64,000 nucleotides of DNA from Strix aluco. Its lineage: Eukaryota; Chordata; Aves; Strigiformes; Strigidae. Below, one piece after another: positions 33,100-47,168 of the stretch. Within the stretch, counting starts at the first letter, position 1. Each line of letters opens with the position of its first letter. Below the pieces are notes generated by a model. The model saw nothing but the letters and a program-made list of their open reading frames with translations, did not search any database and was not told where the DNA came from. The DNA lies in contig NC_133971.1 of the NCBI RefSeq assembly GCF_031877795.1, forward strand, positions 8,967,973 through 9,031,972. Reading direction: 5' to 3'. The translations under genes were made by a program, and so were the position numbers.

Positions 33100-36000
33100 G
33101 GTGGTGGGATCGCCGGGGAAGGGGAAGCTTTGGTCTAAAAACCCAAATTTTTTCATGGTTCTGGTTTTTTTTTAAAAAATGGTTTGTTGTCAGAATTTGG
33201 GCTGTTCAGACGTTCTGATGTATGACTGTGCTTGTCCTTTTACCTTGCACTTGTTGGGTCTTTGCTGTCTGTAAGGGTCTGTTGTGTCTGCGGGGTTTAT
33301 CTGTCAGGTTGCCCCAGGGAAAGTGAATTTTAGTCCTTTATTTTTACTTCAAGTGTGAAAGAAGTGACGCATTTAATATTTTCTGCTCTCTGTGGTGATT
33401 TGGGTTGGGTGGGTTCAATCTGATGAAACACCTCAGAGTGGTGCTTCAGAGGGTGCCAGTCACCAGAGCCAAGAGGTGCTGATCAGAAACCGGCATTAAG
33501 CCCGAGGGCGAGAGCTGGCCCAGGCGGGCTCTTGCCTTCTGGCTGTGGGACAGTTTTTCCCAGCTCTGAGGTGCTGGGAGAGATGGGGGGCGGGGGGGTG
33601 AGCAGGGGTGTGTGCTGGAGCCCAGCCCCTTCGCAGAGCCCTGCTGCTCCTCTGGCTTTCTGGACAAAGCTCAGTTTCTGTGCTGAGCTTCTAATTTGCA
33701 CCTTTCCCAAAAGACAAATCCTGTTTTGTTTCAAGTTGGAACGACCCTGCTCTGCTTTCAGAAAAGAATCTCTTGACATCTGCAGGCAGAGCAGAAGTCT
33801 CACACAATGAAGGTACAAGAAGTAATTGAAAAGTAATTAAAGGACAAGTTTCTGTGTGCTGGGATCCTGGGAGTGCTTCTGGTTGCGAAATCCGGCAGCA
33901 CCACTTGCTCTGAGACTGCAAACAGCCGGCAGAGCTCCTGCCGTGGGTGGCACTGCTTCAGCCTCCCCCGGTCAGCTGCTCCTTCACCTCCACCTCTCTG
34001 CTCTGCACCAGCTCTGCATTAAATAGTCGCTTTTCACTGCATGTGCCTGTGGATTGCTGTAAACGTGATGTAACTGGTTGCCACCGTTCTTCTTTGCAAG
34101 CTTGTCCCGCCCGATGTGCTGTCGGTCTGCAGATCGTCACCTCGTTCCTAGGTGAGTGTTGGGGCTTCTCCTGGGGTCTCCTGTGCATCTTCTTAAATGT
34201 TGACAAAATGCCTGTGTGGAAATAGAATTAATCATGAGAATAATTGATAAGGAAGAATTAATCAAGATTTAAACAAAACCAGGCTCCTGTCCAGAACACC
34301 GGTGTAGTTCATCTTGCCTGTTTTTTCTTCCCGTCGCTTTCAAGCTCCTGTTCAGTTCTGCTCTGCCCTGCATCTCTGCTTGTTCTCATCCCAATTTCAT
34401 GTAGCCAGGCAGACCGACTTCCTCCTCCTCCTTTTCTCTGGTTTTTTCCCTGTGAAATCTGTTTTCTGTAATTGCCTGGTCTTCGTGAAAACACATTTAA
34501 AAACTGCTCTCGCAGGTTCCCTCCTTTCAGGAGGTGCCTGTGGCTGCAGGGATGCCGTGTGAAGCAGGTGGGACAGGGCTGGTGTCTGCTCTGGGTCAGG
34601 GTTTGCACCCCTCGGGTGCTGCGGAGAGGCAGGGTGCTGTGGGCTCGCGGCGGTAGCTCGGGCTCGGAGCAGAACCTGGTCATGGGGGAAAACGTGAGTT
34701 TTCCTGGAGTGACTCCCTGTCCCTAAGGCTGGCTGGCGGCCTGCAGCCGGCGTGTGCCCTGTGCCGGGGAGCTGGCTGGGGGGCTGTCAGGGGAGCGGAG
34801 AGGTCTGACAGCACCTTCCTGGGGCGCTGGCTGGGACAGGCTGGGGAGGTCTTGAGCTTTGTGAGTGGTAGTCAGGGGAGGTGATGCAGCAGGTGGAGCC
34901 GGCTCGTCTCTGATCGACCTTTTGAGGCAATTCCTGTTGGGGATTTAGGTTTTAGGACAGTTAACTGAAATCTTGCTTTATAAGTTCTTGCTGATCGATA
35001 TGAAAAATGCAACACCTCAGAATGGCAGTAGTCAGAGGTGGGCTGCATCTGGATCCAGGTGATGCTCCTCTGTCCTTAGAACTTAAGGAAGGAAGCTTGC
35101 AGGTGTCAGTAGTGCTGCTGCTGAGGGGATTGGGTTTTCCAGAGCTGGGGAGCAGATTCTTACCCTGTCTATACTGCGTCTGCACTGTGAAAGCTTGTGC
35201 ACAGTAATGCCTTGCTGTCTGTCCCTTGTGTTTCAGAGCTCTGCTGTCAGTTATTTAATACCCTACCCTGGTTACTGCTGTCATGGTCCTGTTTTCCTTC
35301 ATCCTTCACTGACCGTGGTGAGCAGCAGGCATCTGAAGGTGGTGATGAAAATGTGATGGATCAGGAGAGGCAGCAGGACCACTGGCAGTGAAAGAGTTGT
35401 CAGGTGTTCAGTGTCACAGGAGAAGCAGCTGAGAGGTTTCAGAATGGTGATTTGTTTGAAGATGGGTCACACGGGGTCACCAGGACATCATGAAGATTAA
35501 TTTTGTGTTACAAAGGGATTTTCCACTCTAAAGCTCAGGCAAGTAGCAGTTGTTTCTTGGTATATTAAAAGCAGTTAGAATTTCCTCTACTACTTCTGTC
35601 ATTACCAGGTGTTGAACTGGCAGCTGACAACCCCAGAGGTCTCACTTCTGTCTCACCATCTTCCACATCACACCAGCTGTTCCTGTGTGGTTCGGCTGTG
35701 TGCATTGCTGAGGCACCTGCACACATTCCTCTCTATCCCATTGTTTCCTACGGGAAAAATGGAATTGGGAACAGTCGCACTCTGGGGATTCCATCCTGGG
35801 CAGGCGATGGGATGTGCCTGAAACTGTAGTTTGACTGTATGGGGAATTATTGCAGAACCAGAGAGTAGGGTTGGGGAGTCAAAATGTTTCAGCAGCAATG
35901 AAGAGAGAAGTATGGGAAGGTTTCAGCTGCAAGCCTGAGCACACTGGGTGTGCATGTACTCGAATGCACGGCTGCATTGCCCCAGGCTGCAGAGGTTATT

Positions 36001-37573
36001 GTGTAGAAAAGCCCTTGGTTAGTGGAATAATTGTCTGTTGTTGAGGATTTCTGGAAAGTAAATGGCAGATGCGTTATGCTTCTGTCTGACTTGTTTATTC
36101 CATCGCTACAGCCAGGATCTATCTGACTGTTTTAGTGTGTCCCTTTCTAGCCTTGGCCTGTTGTCTGAAGTTGGTCTGCTCAATTTTTGTGATCCTTAAG
36201 GATAAAGTAGTTCATGGAGAAAACTGAGTCTTCATCTGAGTTCATGCTGATAACACAGTTCATGATTATTCTGGGTCAGGGATTGTCTCTTTTATGCTAC
36301 TACGGTGCTTGTGGCTGAGTCTGATACTTGGTCAGGGCAACCACAGCTCTGGAAATTGGTGACACCCTCTGCTGCTGACCCATCCGTGAGCCCCAGTGGG
36401 ACATCCCGTACAATAAACCTGGCACCAGGTATGTGTCTCCCCCTGCCCCCCGCCTTGTTTCTGTGTTTTTACCAGTGTCTGTGGCAATTACTGCTCTGCC
36501 ATCGCAGCGTTAGGGCTTTTGTTTGGGAAAATGTGCGTTCTGTAAGACAGTCTCTTGTACCTTTGGTTTATTTACAGAACTCGTGGGGAAATGCACAGGT
36601 TCACGCATTCCTATTGTGATGAAGAGGGATAAATTGTTGGAATGCTTCTAGGATTTGATGGCTTTGTCAGTCTCCTTTGGTGGGAATGTTTAAGGCTGTC
36701 GGCTTTATGCTTTGGCTTAATTCCCACATTGCTTTTGAGAGGTTTGAGTGCACTGACTAGAACCTTTTTGTAGGGATCAGTTGTATTATTCTGATATTTT
36801 GATTTTACAGATAAAGTTACTGTTCAGTATGAAATGAAAACAAACATTTTGCCTTTAAAACTCCGGGCCTTATTTTCCTTGAAACTGGATTTTCAGATGT
36901 GGCGTTAGAAGGCATTGCAGAATTCTAATGGTTATTTCTGCATCTTGTTGCTGTTTAATGTTTGGTGGCCTGAGGAACAGTACTGTGTAAGATCTATAAG
37001 CAAAGTGGGTTTGTATTTTAGGAATACTTGCCAGCTGAATAGTTTAAACCTTGGACTTAAACTCTAGAGGGTGATCTATGCAGGACAGCCATGTCATAGA
37101 GTAGCTGGTGCATGATTTATACTTGTAATCAGATTCCTAATTTGCAGCCTTAATTTTGCCTGGGTTGTGGAACTTTCGAGGAGTTTGTTTACTTTTCCAT
37201 TTCCTTGAGGCCCAAGCAAAGATTTTAAAAGTTTGCAGACTTAAGGATAAGTATTTATTACTTTGTCATGCTCTGTTGCTACTCAAAACCTGTTTTGAGC
37301 ATTGGTGGTATTCAAGAAATTGACAGACTTAGAGGGTGAATCTGTATCTTTATGTACTGAGCAGAAAACTACAATGGATGTTTTTAGTTGCCGGGCAGTT
37401 TTCTTTGCCCAGGGGGTCAATTTATCAGGATTATGCAGCAGTGTAGCTAATTTATTTGTTAGTTCCAACAACTGCCATCTTAATGCAGAGATTTAGGTCA
37501 GTTCTGTAATCAAAACTGGACTCGCTGTCCCTGCTTTTGTGTTCTTACTTACTTTTTTCTAATGCTGCTTCAG
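33100..37573. other. No recognised gene
   Basis: Single-copy-looking DNA upstream of the LSM5 exons. I looked for the N-terminal LSM5 exons and did not find them. A segment at 36320-36429 ending at a good donor (LAPG|gtatgt) has an open frame but no convincing acceptor. Confidence 0.3.
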
Positions 37574-37646
37574 TGAGATTACACCTGAGGGCAGAAGAAT
37601 CACAAAGCTGGACCAGACTTTGCTGAACGGAAATAACGTAACCGTG
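37574..37646 (+). CDS. LSM5: LSM5 exon with Sm2 motif
   Basis: 73 nt: one base completing the previous codon, then 24 codons ending before gtaagt. It contains RRITKLDQTLLNGNN. The isoleucine usual after LDQ is threonine here. Confidence 0.88.
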
Positions 37647-39217
37647 GTAAGTCATTGTTGTTAAAAGGCTGCAGGCATTTATTTTCTGTACGTGTAAGTT
37701 GATCAGTAATTGAATTCAGCTACTTTAAGCTGAGCTTTCCAGACAGTTCCATTACATGAGGTACTTTCAAGTAGCTTCCGGGGCGTATGTGTGTATGAAC
37801 AATGCTGGAAAAGTGATCTTATTGCCTTACCTGGTATGTGTTACAGTTTAAAAAATGTAAAATGAAAAGAGCGTGGCCCTAATTTTATTTTGGTGAATGT
37901 TTCCCTGGCCTTCAGGTGTGTATGGGAATCACTGGCTTTGTTACCCACTCTGTAGGCTGATTCATACAGTGGCTTTTAACTCATGAGTGTTTGCGTGCAT
38001 ACACATGCAGGTGGAATACATCTACATTTAATCCATTATTGTCTGTATAAATGCGTTTGCAGCAGTTTGGATGCTTAGAAGCTCATCGAGTCATTTGGCG
38101 ATTGTGATACCCTGTGGTGCCCGGAGAGCTGTACCTTTATGTGCTCTGAAAAAAACCCTGGAAGTCTGTTGGATTATAGCAAGCCAGAAGCACTGTGACT
38201 TTCAGTTTATCATGCGCTGATGTCTGCAGATGAGTCACGAAATACTGTGATTAAGCATCCCTAAGCTGCCTTCTGCAACTTCCTGAATACCACAAAAGCA
38301 GACCCATGGTGGTTTTTTGCTCATCTGCATGGATGGCTGCAAAGTCTGGCCTTCCTACAGAAGGGCATTCCGAATTTTGTGGGGACAGAAGAGGAAGACT
38401 GACTTGAGTCAAAGTTGGCTCTGTGTGAATGGGGAGTAATCATTTTGCTGTCTTAGCTACCTTGCACCTCCTCGCTGTGTCTGAACAAGTGTTGTCTTGA
38501 CTGAACCAAAGCAGAAAAAGGCTTAGAAATTATTGTGCTGCATCCTTGAAGGGCAGTGCATGTTCTGACTTCTTGTATGGGGTAAAATTGCTACCGTCCA
38601 GTGAAGCTGGTGGTATGCTGCCCTTGAAGCAGAAGCTGGTGATTCTTAGAGTGCAAATTTTCAGCAAGACATAGAGACTGCAGAGGGCTGCTGACTTACT
38701 CCCTGCTGCCTGTAGAGGGGTTCAGACTCTTTCTTAGGTTTTGGGCCCTGCTTACCAGTAGAAGTTGGAAAGAGGAAACCAACTTCCCAGTGTAGTGAGA
38801 GTCTGGGGAAGAATCAGCAACTGGAGAAATTTTTCGTGAAAGGAAGCGTCTTCTTTGTCCTTTTAAAAACAAGCTGTAGTGTTTCTAGACAGAATCATCT
38901 CCTTGAGGTGAATAGCACAGACAAAAACCAGGATGTGTGTTACCTAGGAACTCCTTTGTGTTTTGTTAAACATTCTTTGTGAGATTCTTTTTGGCATGTT
39001 CTTCTCTGACGGTAACTGACTTCTTCTGTTGGGAGAGGAAGATAATACTGAATCTAAAAACCACTTTTGTGATCTACCATGAAGTCTCCATCTGCTAAAA
39101 CGTTGTAAAGCAAGAACTGTCACACATGGGTTTGTAAAACTCAAGTCCATGGCACTAACACAAAACTATCTTATTCTTTTCTAGCTGATTGCAGGAGGAG
39201 AAGGACCTGAAGTATAA
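37574..39217 (+). CDS. LSM5: LSM5, last two exons (partial)
   Basis: Exon 37574-37646 (acceptor gcttcag, donor gtaagt) encodes EITPEGRRITKLDQTLLNGN and NVTV. Exon 39185-39217 (acceptor ttttctag) encodes LIAGGEGPEV and a TAA stop. Together they are the C-terminal 34 residues of LSM5, a subunit of the cytoplasmic LSM1-7 ring (mRNA decay) and the nuclear LSM2-8 ring (U6 snRNA). They contain the Sm2 motif (LLNGNN). In other vertebrates the end reads NITMLVPGGEGPEV, so this copy differs at several positions in a protein that is normally very conserved. Exons for the N-terminal Sm1 half were not found. A retrocopy is excluded because an intron is kept. Confidence 0.88.
39185..39217 (+). CDS. LSM5: LSM5 terminal coding exon
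   Basis: Eleven codons including TAA, encoding LIAGGEGPEV. The GGEGPEV end is characteristic of LSM5. VP before GG has become IA. Confidence 0.85.
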   Translation: MIAGGEGPEV

Positions 39218-40928
39218 ATTGATGCAGTTGTCATCTATGAAGTTGTGTCATATATATAAGTATAATGTAAGTAGAGCTCTTGGGGTGTGGGTGGGCTTTG
39301 GTGTGGGTTGTTTGTTTATTTGTTTTGTTTACACACTCTTGCAGTTGACATTTGGTAAAAGACAAGGATTTCCTCTTCAGGAAAGGTGCATTGCTAATGA
39401 TAACGCTGACTTTGTTAAGTTGAAATCGTTGAAATCACTTTCTTGTGAAGACACACTGATCTGTTCTGAACAGAAGGCCTTCTTTTTGTTAGTTCCTGTG
39501 TTCCGTTATGTAAGCGCAGAAGTTATTTTTCTAACTGGTTGATGGAAAAGTAATAGTTCTGTTTCAGTTGCTGTCAGTCTTCAGTTTTTCTCCATCTGTT
39601 GCATTTGTTTATGGCCCAAGTCTATGTAAAATACGGGTCATGAGGCAAGAGATTGCTGTTCTTCAGAGCAGGGGCAGGTGCTAAGATGGATCATTTGTTT
39701 AAACACTGCTTCAGGCTGTGTCACCAGAAACCAGGGGGTAGAGCGCTGAAGAGTTCTGAAAGCTTCTGTTTGGTACTCAGCAGCCTTTGGTTCTGCTGGC
39801 CTTGAGGTTCAGCTCCCTTGGACTTCTTTTGCCTGGTCGATACGTTTTCTCACAGTAAAGGCACTGTAATGGTATTTGGCAAACAAGGACAGGCAGACCA
39901 GACCTACTCATGTGCAGGGAGTAAAACGCCAAAAACCCAAACTAAAGAAAAGGCTGGTGTTAAACTTCTCCTTGGTGTCAGCAGTGACTCCGCTCGCTTT
40001 CACCACCGAGTGGTGCTGCGGGCACTGACATCGTGCGCTGCCCATGCCTGCCTGCGGAGTGCAGCATTGTCCTTTTAGAGTCGACACTCTCTTTGGCTGC
40101 ATCAATTCTCTGTGATATAAAAACTTGAGAGAAATTGGGAGAGACTGTTTGGGACAACTTCTGTAAAGTAAGGAATTGCTGGTTTTATTTTGTCATGATG
40201 GGCAAAAAATAACTGATTCTAAGTCATGTCCGCTGCAGCTTATGCTTCCACAATACACTGCTCAACTGATTCCTGTGTGTAAATGGCTTTGAAGAGGAAT
40301 CCCAGGTGCCTGCTGTTCCCACAGGGACAGGCAGGGGACAGCACGGCTTCACAGGGACAGGACATGCTTTGCCTTCCCGTCACCAGAAGAAGAAAGAAGA
40401 GTTGAGGAAGGTGGTCAGGATTAACAAGGAGGTTGCTGTACTAGATCCTTTTGTTGCCTTGCTTTGTCTGACAGAAAAGCTGCCTTCTGCTAGCTGGGTC
40501 TTAGCTCAAATCACTTCTTGTGAGAGCTTCTTGCTGTGACAGAGGAGAAGGACGCCCTCTCCTCTGTCAGGGCGTGTGTGACTTTTGACTCGCTTGTTCT
40601 GAATATATGATCTGCAGTTGTCATGTTTAGATTGCGTGGTGACAGTCTATCCATTGACTCCCTGAATGGGTTTCCATTTCTGTCCTTGTTTCCTTCTCCA
40701 GCTTTTTTTAATACATCAATTAAAAAAAAAATTTTTTTTAAACATACATTTGATTAGAACATCATTTGTTGGTTTTGGCCACAAACACTTTAATTGCTAG
40801 AAATAAGTCCCCTTTTCATCAAAACACTTAAAGGATTTCTAGCCAGTGTGGTATGATTGTGTTGGGGTTTTTTTGAATAAGATTCTGTACATGTTCCAGT
40901 GTGTGCACTTAACTTCTACTTCGCTCAG

Positions 40929-41022
40929 TATTTTGAAAACAGTCTTAAATGGAAGAGACGTTTCACGCTTGGGAGAGAAAATGAGCAGATCTTGACTCCA
41001 AAGCAACTTCTCAAAGGGAAAG
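40929..41022 (+). CDS. Unassigned coding-like exon
   Basis: 94 nt between cttcgctcag and gtaaac with an uninterrupted frame: YFENSLKWKRRFTLGRENEQ and ILTPKQLLKGK. The amino acid mix looks like protein rather than chance, with charged residues alternating with hydrophobic ones. I do not recognise the family. It lies 1.7 kb past LSM5 on the same strand and could belong to yet another duplicated gene. Confidence 0.4.
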
Positions 41023-44000
41023 GTAAACTATTTTGTTTCCTTTTGGATTTTTATTCTGACAGTACAAACATCTTGTTCTCTCAGGATTGTGTTCTCTCTG
41101 GGAAAAAACCCTTGGTATTGTCTGACTTCCTCCTTCTCTGGTTGGCTTGTTTGTTGGTTTTGTTTTTTTTTTTTTTTTTCCACTCCCTCCAGAGGAAGGG
41201 CTAAGACTTATCTTTTAGGAATCTAATTTTTATATTTTAATTCATGACTCGGAGCTCTGCAGTCATCACTCTAAAAACAGTTTCTCTGCATCCAAACGCT
41301 GCTAATCCTTTATAACATGAAAGGAAAGATTTTTAACTTTCAGCTGTGGGCCAGGGCAGGCATCCATCCCCAAGCGTTTGGCAGAGCAGCAAACCCTCAA
41401 ACCCTCCTTCAAACCAGGTTTTGACAGGCACAGCCTCTCCTTCTTCATACTGAGTCTAAAATAATGAAGTACACTATGACTGGTTCAGTATGTCACGAGA
41501 GAATTATACTTACTGAATCATTTTACTGAAAAATGAAATGCATTTTTAAAGTATCTAGTAGTGCTTTGCACCTTCTCTGCTTTTCTGGACTTCTGAAGAA
41601 AAGAAGAAGCATTTTCAATAAAGTGTTGTTTCTTTGCACTGAGGCCAGTGTGTTTGGCTTGCACTCAATGTAGATTGCAGCTAAGTTTTAATTACTGACG
41701 TTATAAATAAGAGAAAGCATCATACATAAAGACTTATAGAAACATCACTCTTAATAAAAGCACCTAAAGTGATATAGCTGCTTAAATAAATGTAATAATG
41801 TGTGTGTAACATAATATGTAATAAATAAGTGTGCCTGGGTAGGCACAGGGGCTACCAGAGGTGTTGCGGGAGCTGAGCTGTTGCTCCTGGGAGCCAGGCA
41901 GAGCAAAGCCCCACGGCAGCGGGACGGGGAAAGGTGCAGGGTTGATCTGCTCCTTGCTGTGCTGTGCTGAGCATGTGATGGCTCGGGATAATCTACGTAA
42001 AGTTGTAAGGAAAAGACACATTTCTCTGAACGTTCTCAGATATGTATGGTGCACTTGAGCTTGTAAATTTATTTCAGCAAGGCCCTTGTTCTTGTCAGTG
42101 ACATGGAAAATGAAGCCTTGAGTCCTAGAGCCTCAGCATGTGTGCTGCCTCCTCATGCAAAATTTAGCACAGGCTTTGTTTGAAAGTACTCCTCTGAACA
42201 TAATTTGAACATGCTTATTTTTTTGGTTGGGATCCTAACCATCTGCAACCATCTGCTAGCAGGTGTTTCATTTTGTCATGGATTTTGTTTTACTACCTTT
42301 ATCATCTTATCTTTGCTCTCTTTCTGTGCAATGTTGTATGGATCCTCACATCCCATCTGGTTTATGCAGTGGATGGAAAAATCTGCTGATCAGGACTGTT
42401 TCACACGGTCTAGTATTTTTATTTTTAATTACTTCGCCCTGACATCTTATCTGCCATAACACAGATAGGGCAGTCGTCATCTTCCGAGCATGCCCACTTG
42501 CTGAGCCTTTTTCTTCCTAGAGAAGATTAAAAAGAGTGTGTGATCAGTTGCTTTCACTATAATCCCAATTCTTTTATTAGAGGTTGATTTTTAGTGCTCT
42601 TTATGTTGAAAAATGAAATTTCTGAACCAGAAATTCTGGTCTTACAGCACAAAATCGGTTATTGTTCCAAGAGTATTTTTCAGAGAATAGGATGTGCGTG
42701 TCTGATGTAAAATTATGTAGTAAAAATGTGACATCATAGCCTCTGGCAAAACTGTCTTTGAAAAATGTGAACTGCTATCCCGTTGTGATACACCAGGATG
42801 GGGCAATCTGAAGGTCTGCTACAAACATAATGGAGAATTGGGCATTGGGCAATTGGGCATTGACATTGGCGGGGGGGGGGGGGCGGGGGACGGGATGACA
42901 CGACACGGGACAAAAAGAGAATGAAATTAAACAGTGACTTACTGTGGTGACACAATCTCTGTTCCAGTGGTGACCTGCAGTTAAAAGATACAGGTTTGAG
43001 TTAGCAACAAGCAACTCTTCAAAAGTGCAAGCAGCGGATTGTCAGTCTTCAGCTAAATGAATGGTAGGCATGGGGTGGTGTTTTCTTAATGGGGTAATGT
43101 GATCTCTACTCTCAGAATTCCCCTCTGGGGCTATTTTCTCTGAATGGGTCAGAAACACACAAACCAGAGGGGTCTGGTTTTGTCCTGCCCTTCCCTGCAG
43201 GAGTGGGAGAGCAGCTACTGGAAAACAAGTAGCTGTTACACTTGTGTGTTGGATCACTTGAGGGAGTTTAATGATTTATGAGCTCACCAAAAGACAAATT
43301 GTGCCATCCTGGTTTATTATTAGAGTATCTCAGCAGAGCACAGATGTACAGCTGTAATCAAAATACAAGAGATACTGAAGAAGGCAGAAGAGTACAGGAA
43401 AAAGTGATCAATATAAGCCCGACAGAGGCAGTGCCGGTGGTGGTAGTAATACCAACCCTTTGTGCGGACTTGTTACAAATTTTGCAAGCGCTTCTGTCCG
43501 TGGTGTGGCCATGGTCTAGTTGTGGCTTACTGGCAGCTGGGTAGGTGGTGAGGGAGTGGAGGTAAGGCGCTAGTAAGGACAACAGATCAGCACTGGGCCA
43601 GGGAGGCTTTTAAGGCCATGCTGCTACCTGTGGAAATGTTCATACAACTTAGGTCTCACAGGCACAGTGTTGAGGACAGCCCAGTGTGGTGGAAGTTGGT
43701 ATGTTGATGTGTTAGAAGAAAAAATAATACTGGAGTTGAATTATGTGTTGCGATCCCAGCACCTGACAGTGGAAATAACCAGTGCTGGGCCAGGATGCTC
43801 CATCAGTCAAAAAAATGTTCTGATGTGCAGTTACGTCAGTCATGGCTTGTACTGGCAAACAGAAGAACTATTACAATTTTTCCTTATTTTCAGAGCCATG
43901 CACGTTGGCTCCCTCTTTTTGGAGGCACAGGATTGCTCTCCCTTCACACGTGCTTATTTCCCCTGTGTAGTCTGTGGGTTACTTGTTCAAAAAAGCAAAG

Positions 44001-47000
44001 AATCCTCAAAGTTTTATGATTCAGAAGCATTCAAAGTTAAACATGTACTGGAGTGATACAAGTAGAAGCTTGTCTGCAAATCATAGTGTTTGCAGTGCTT
44101 CTTTCTGATGGATTTGTGTTTCTGTTAGACTAGCCCAGGCCAAATAAACATTGTGGTTGTCAAGTGAATTCAATTTAGTTCATCAAACTGCTACTTGAAC
44201 ATTAATTTTTAAGACAACGAAAATAGAACAAAAGCTTTGCATTTAAAATTCAGTCATAATTACAATGAAATTAATGAAAAAAGTTTCCAGGGCATGAGCT
44301 CTGTGTATGTGTGAATAATGGGCAGAATTAAATTTTATTTGTAATAAAAAACTGAATTGAAGGCAATAGGAATCACATGCAAAGTTGCAAGTGATTGTTA
44401 TTGCCCAGGTTTTCACAACCCTAAATAATTGATTATAATTCTATATACTGGGGTGTTACATTGTACAACCACCCTTCTTTCCAGCTCCTTCTTTCCTTCT
44501 GAAAACTAGAGGGGAGCTTGTTCCAATGGATTGTTTGTTTCTGTAAAATTCAGCAACTGGTTGCAAAATGGAGCCTCATTTGAAATGAGAATTTGTGTTA
44601 CTGTGAGGATGCTGTTACCTTATTTTCAAGAAATCTGAATTTATAAAGCAGATGCACATTTTGTGTCCGAAAGTCAAATCTAATATCATACTTTCAATTG
44701 TATCCAAATGTCTAGTATTTCTTTAAGTGTCTTGATATGAGTTGGTTGATATAATCAGACACTCAGAAATCTGTTTTTTTGTTAATTAATTACATATACA
44801 TACTGTTAATGACACTGCAGCCCAGGCTGCATTGCCCAGAACTTTGGACATACAGCTTTCCATCTCACATTTGGTGGGTGTAACTCTGGTACATCCATAC
44901 TTGTTACTTTTTGCTAGAATGATGTAGGCTTATTTTCTTCAGCAATGAGATATACCATTAATTGCCCTCTAACTTTACAGACACGGTATTCTGACGATAT
45001 TACAGGGTGTTAAGGTAAATGGAATAGCTTCATGCAGAGATTATCAGGTGTGTTTGTATTTGGACTCCTGTGCATATAGAAGTTAGATGACACAAGCTTG
45101 CTCACATCGTTGTGTGCATAACTTCTGAAATCGGATCTAGTTTGCCAGAGTGATACACACTCCAGGATTAGTTTTGTTTTGTTTTGTTTCATAGAAATGT
45201 TTGCCATAAAATCTGCTCTGGATGTTTTGCATGCTTGAACAGCCATAAAAGTGTAACTGCAGTTCTGTATGAAGTCATATGTCTTAGAAGAGCAAAGTCA
45301 ACATAGTCTGTGAGTCTTCAGCAGAACACCCATGTATTTGCTTAGTGCTTATGTACTTGACTAAATTGAAGCATTAGCAGTTACCAATTACTTACGTACT
45401 GAGAGACTTAGGGTATGTGGCAGGATGGTCCCCTACAAAGACAAGTACAGCTAAAAGCAAGGTGCAAATTTATTCAAATCTCAATGAGAGATTTGAGTGT
45501 GATACCACTGGGATCAGAGACTTTGCTAACAGAAGCTGTAGGTTTTGTATTTTAGGTTACCAGAAAGTGTTTTAACTCATTACTTCTGCAAGTTGATTTT
45601 GGACACCTCTACAAGGCATTTCTGTTAATAATTTGCAGGCATTAGAGTATGTCATTGAAGGATAAAGATAACAAAATCCTTTTTTTCCTAGTAAACTGAC
45701 TGGCTTTTAAAGGCTTCAGCTCAAAAGCACTGAAATACAGGAGGGAATTTTATGTGAAATACACGTCTTGGTGATTAGCAACAGCATATACATCTATTTG
45801 CTGAACTCTGCTTTCTCCCAATGCATTGGGTGTTGATTATTTTTAAAACTGACTTTTTAATTGTAAGCCTCAAGGGCCACTTCGTCAGCTCCCTGAGATG
45901 ACCCTCTACTGAACAGTGAACGTAGTCATCTCATTTTGATTAATTAACCTGTTATTACATTCATGCACACAGCCACTGGGCCACCTTGGTTCATTCATTT
46001 AACATGCACAGGCTGTAGTTTTTTGGAGGTTACAGACAGTGCTTCAGGGAGCTGATAATTTATGCCAGCTGAGTCATGTGCGTTCACAATCCAGTGTCTG
46101 TTCAGTATATTGACTTCTCGAAAGTACTCTGTAATTTTTCCGTTAAAAAAAAAAATCTTTGACGTGTTTTGGGGTTATTTAACTGCAATGCCAGAATTGT
46201 ACAGAATTACAGTGATTTTAGTCTAATAAATTATGTTATTTATCAGTGGAGTTTCTTCTTATTCATCAGTACTGAAGCTGTGAGCATTGTTTAATTCATT
46301 GGCGTGTAAATTTTTGTTTTACTGCTGAAAACAGCACAATCTCTTTGGTCAGTTACATCCTTGGTAAAGAGCCTTTTTTCCCTACTTCAATCTGACTCAG
46401 GTGATCCATGAATCATCTTGTTCCCTGGCTGATGAGCTCCACTTGCTCATCAACCTTCTGAACTAACCTGAATTTGTCTGGCTGATGAAACGAGGTTGCA
46501 ATAAAGAGGCTGCATCAACAAAAATAACTAAGTGAATTGTGTTGCTGTTAGTGCTGTAATTCAGCAGAAACACTTCTGAGTTGTTTGAAACAATGTGTCA
46601 GATTTGATTTGTGTGGAAAAAATTAGTATTTCAAAACACTTCTAACCCTCTCCCAACTGCTGCTCAGATGCAAAATACAGTTGTCCCTCTCTGTCTCTGC
46701 ACTCCCCTTACAGGAGCTGCATCCAGTAACTTCTGACTTCGTGTTGCACCACACACATCTTCAGTGGGTCCTGGGAGTTACACACTGGGTATATGGAAGT
46801 TAGCATATTATCCTCAAGTTTTCATAATCTAATACATCTCTGAGATCAAAGACACGAGCTACTTTCAAATGGAAAGTTAGAAGAAGGTGTTAATGGAAGC
46901 ACCATTTAGAAACTGTTCCATTCTCTGCAAACACACCCTGCCACTCATTCGTGAAAGCTGACCTATGCCTAGCTAAAGGTTTAACAGGATGAGGTACTGG

Positions 47001-47055
47001 AAGCAAAATGAACTACTTTTTTTTTTCCCCTCTTCATTTTGTTTTCTCCTTTCAG
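41023..47055. other. No recognised gene
   Basis: AT-rich single-copy-looking DNA, perhaps APP intron in its right part. APP exons 2 and 3 were looked for and not found. A G-run lies at about 42870-42886. Confidence 0.3.
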
Positions 47056-47168
47056 TGAGCGGGTTTGAGAGTGGTGCCCTTCTGGTACCAGACAAGTGCA
47101 AGTTCCTTCACCAGGAAAGGATGGATGTGTGTGAAACTCACCTGCACTGGTATACTGTTGCTAAAGAG
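47056..47168 (+). pseudogene. APP: APP exon 4 copy
   Basis: 113 nt between ctcctttcag and gtatat, entered with two bases of a split codon. It encodes [20 protein letters not shown] and HWYTVAKE. The length is conserved, so there is no indel. Changes cluster in the first eight codons. Confidence 0.9.

Noticed and set aside
36305-36429. Open frame ending at a good donor
   Set aside because: There is no convincing acceptor with a pyrimidine tract and no homology, so it is not listed as an exon.
47056-47080. Apparent 4-bp insertion at the start of APP exon 4
   Set aside because: Aligned against the full 113-nt exon, the changes are substitutions. The length is conserved and the frame is kept.
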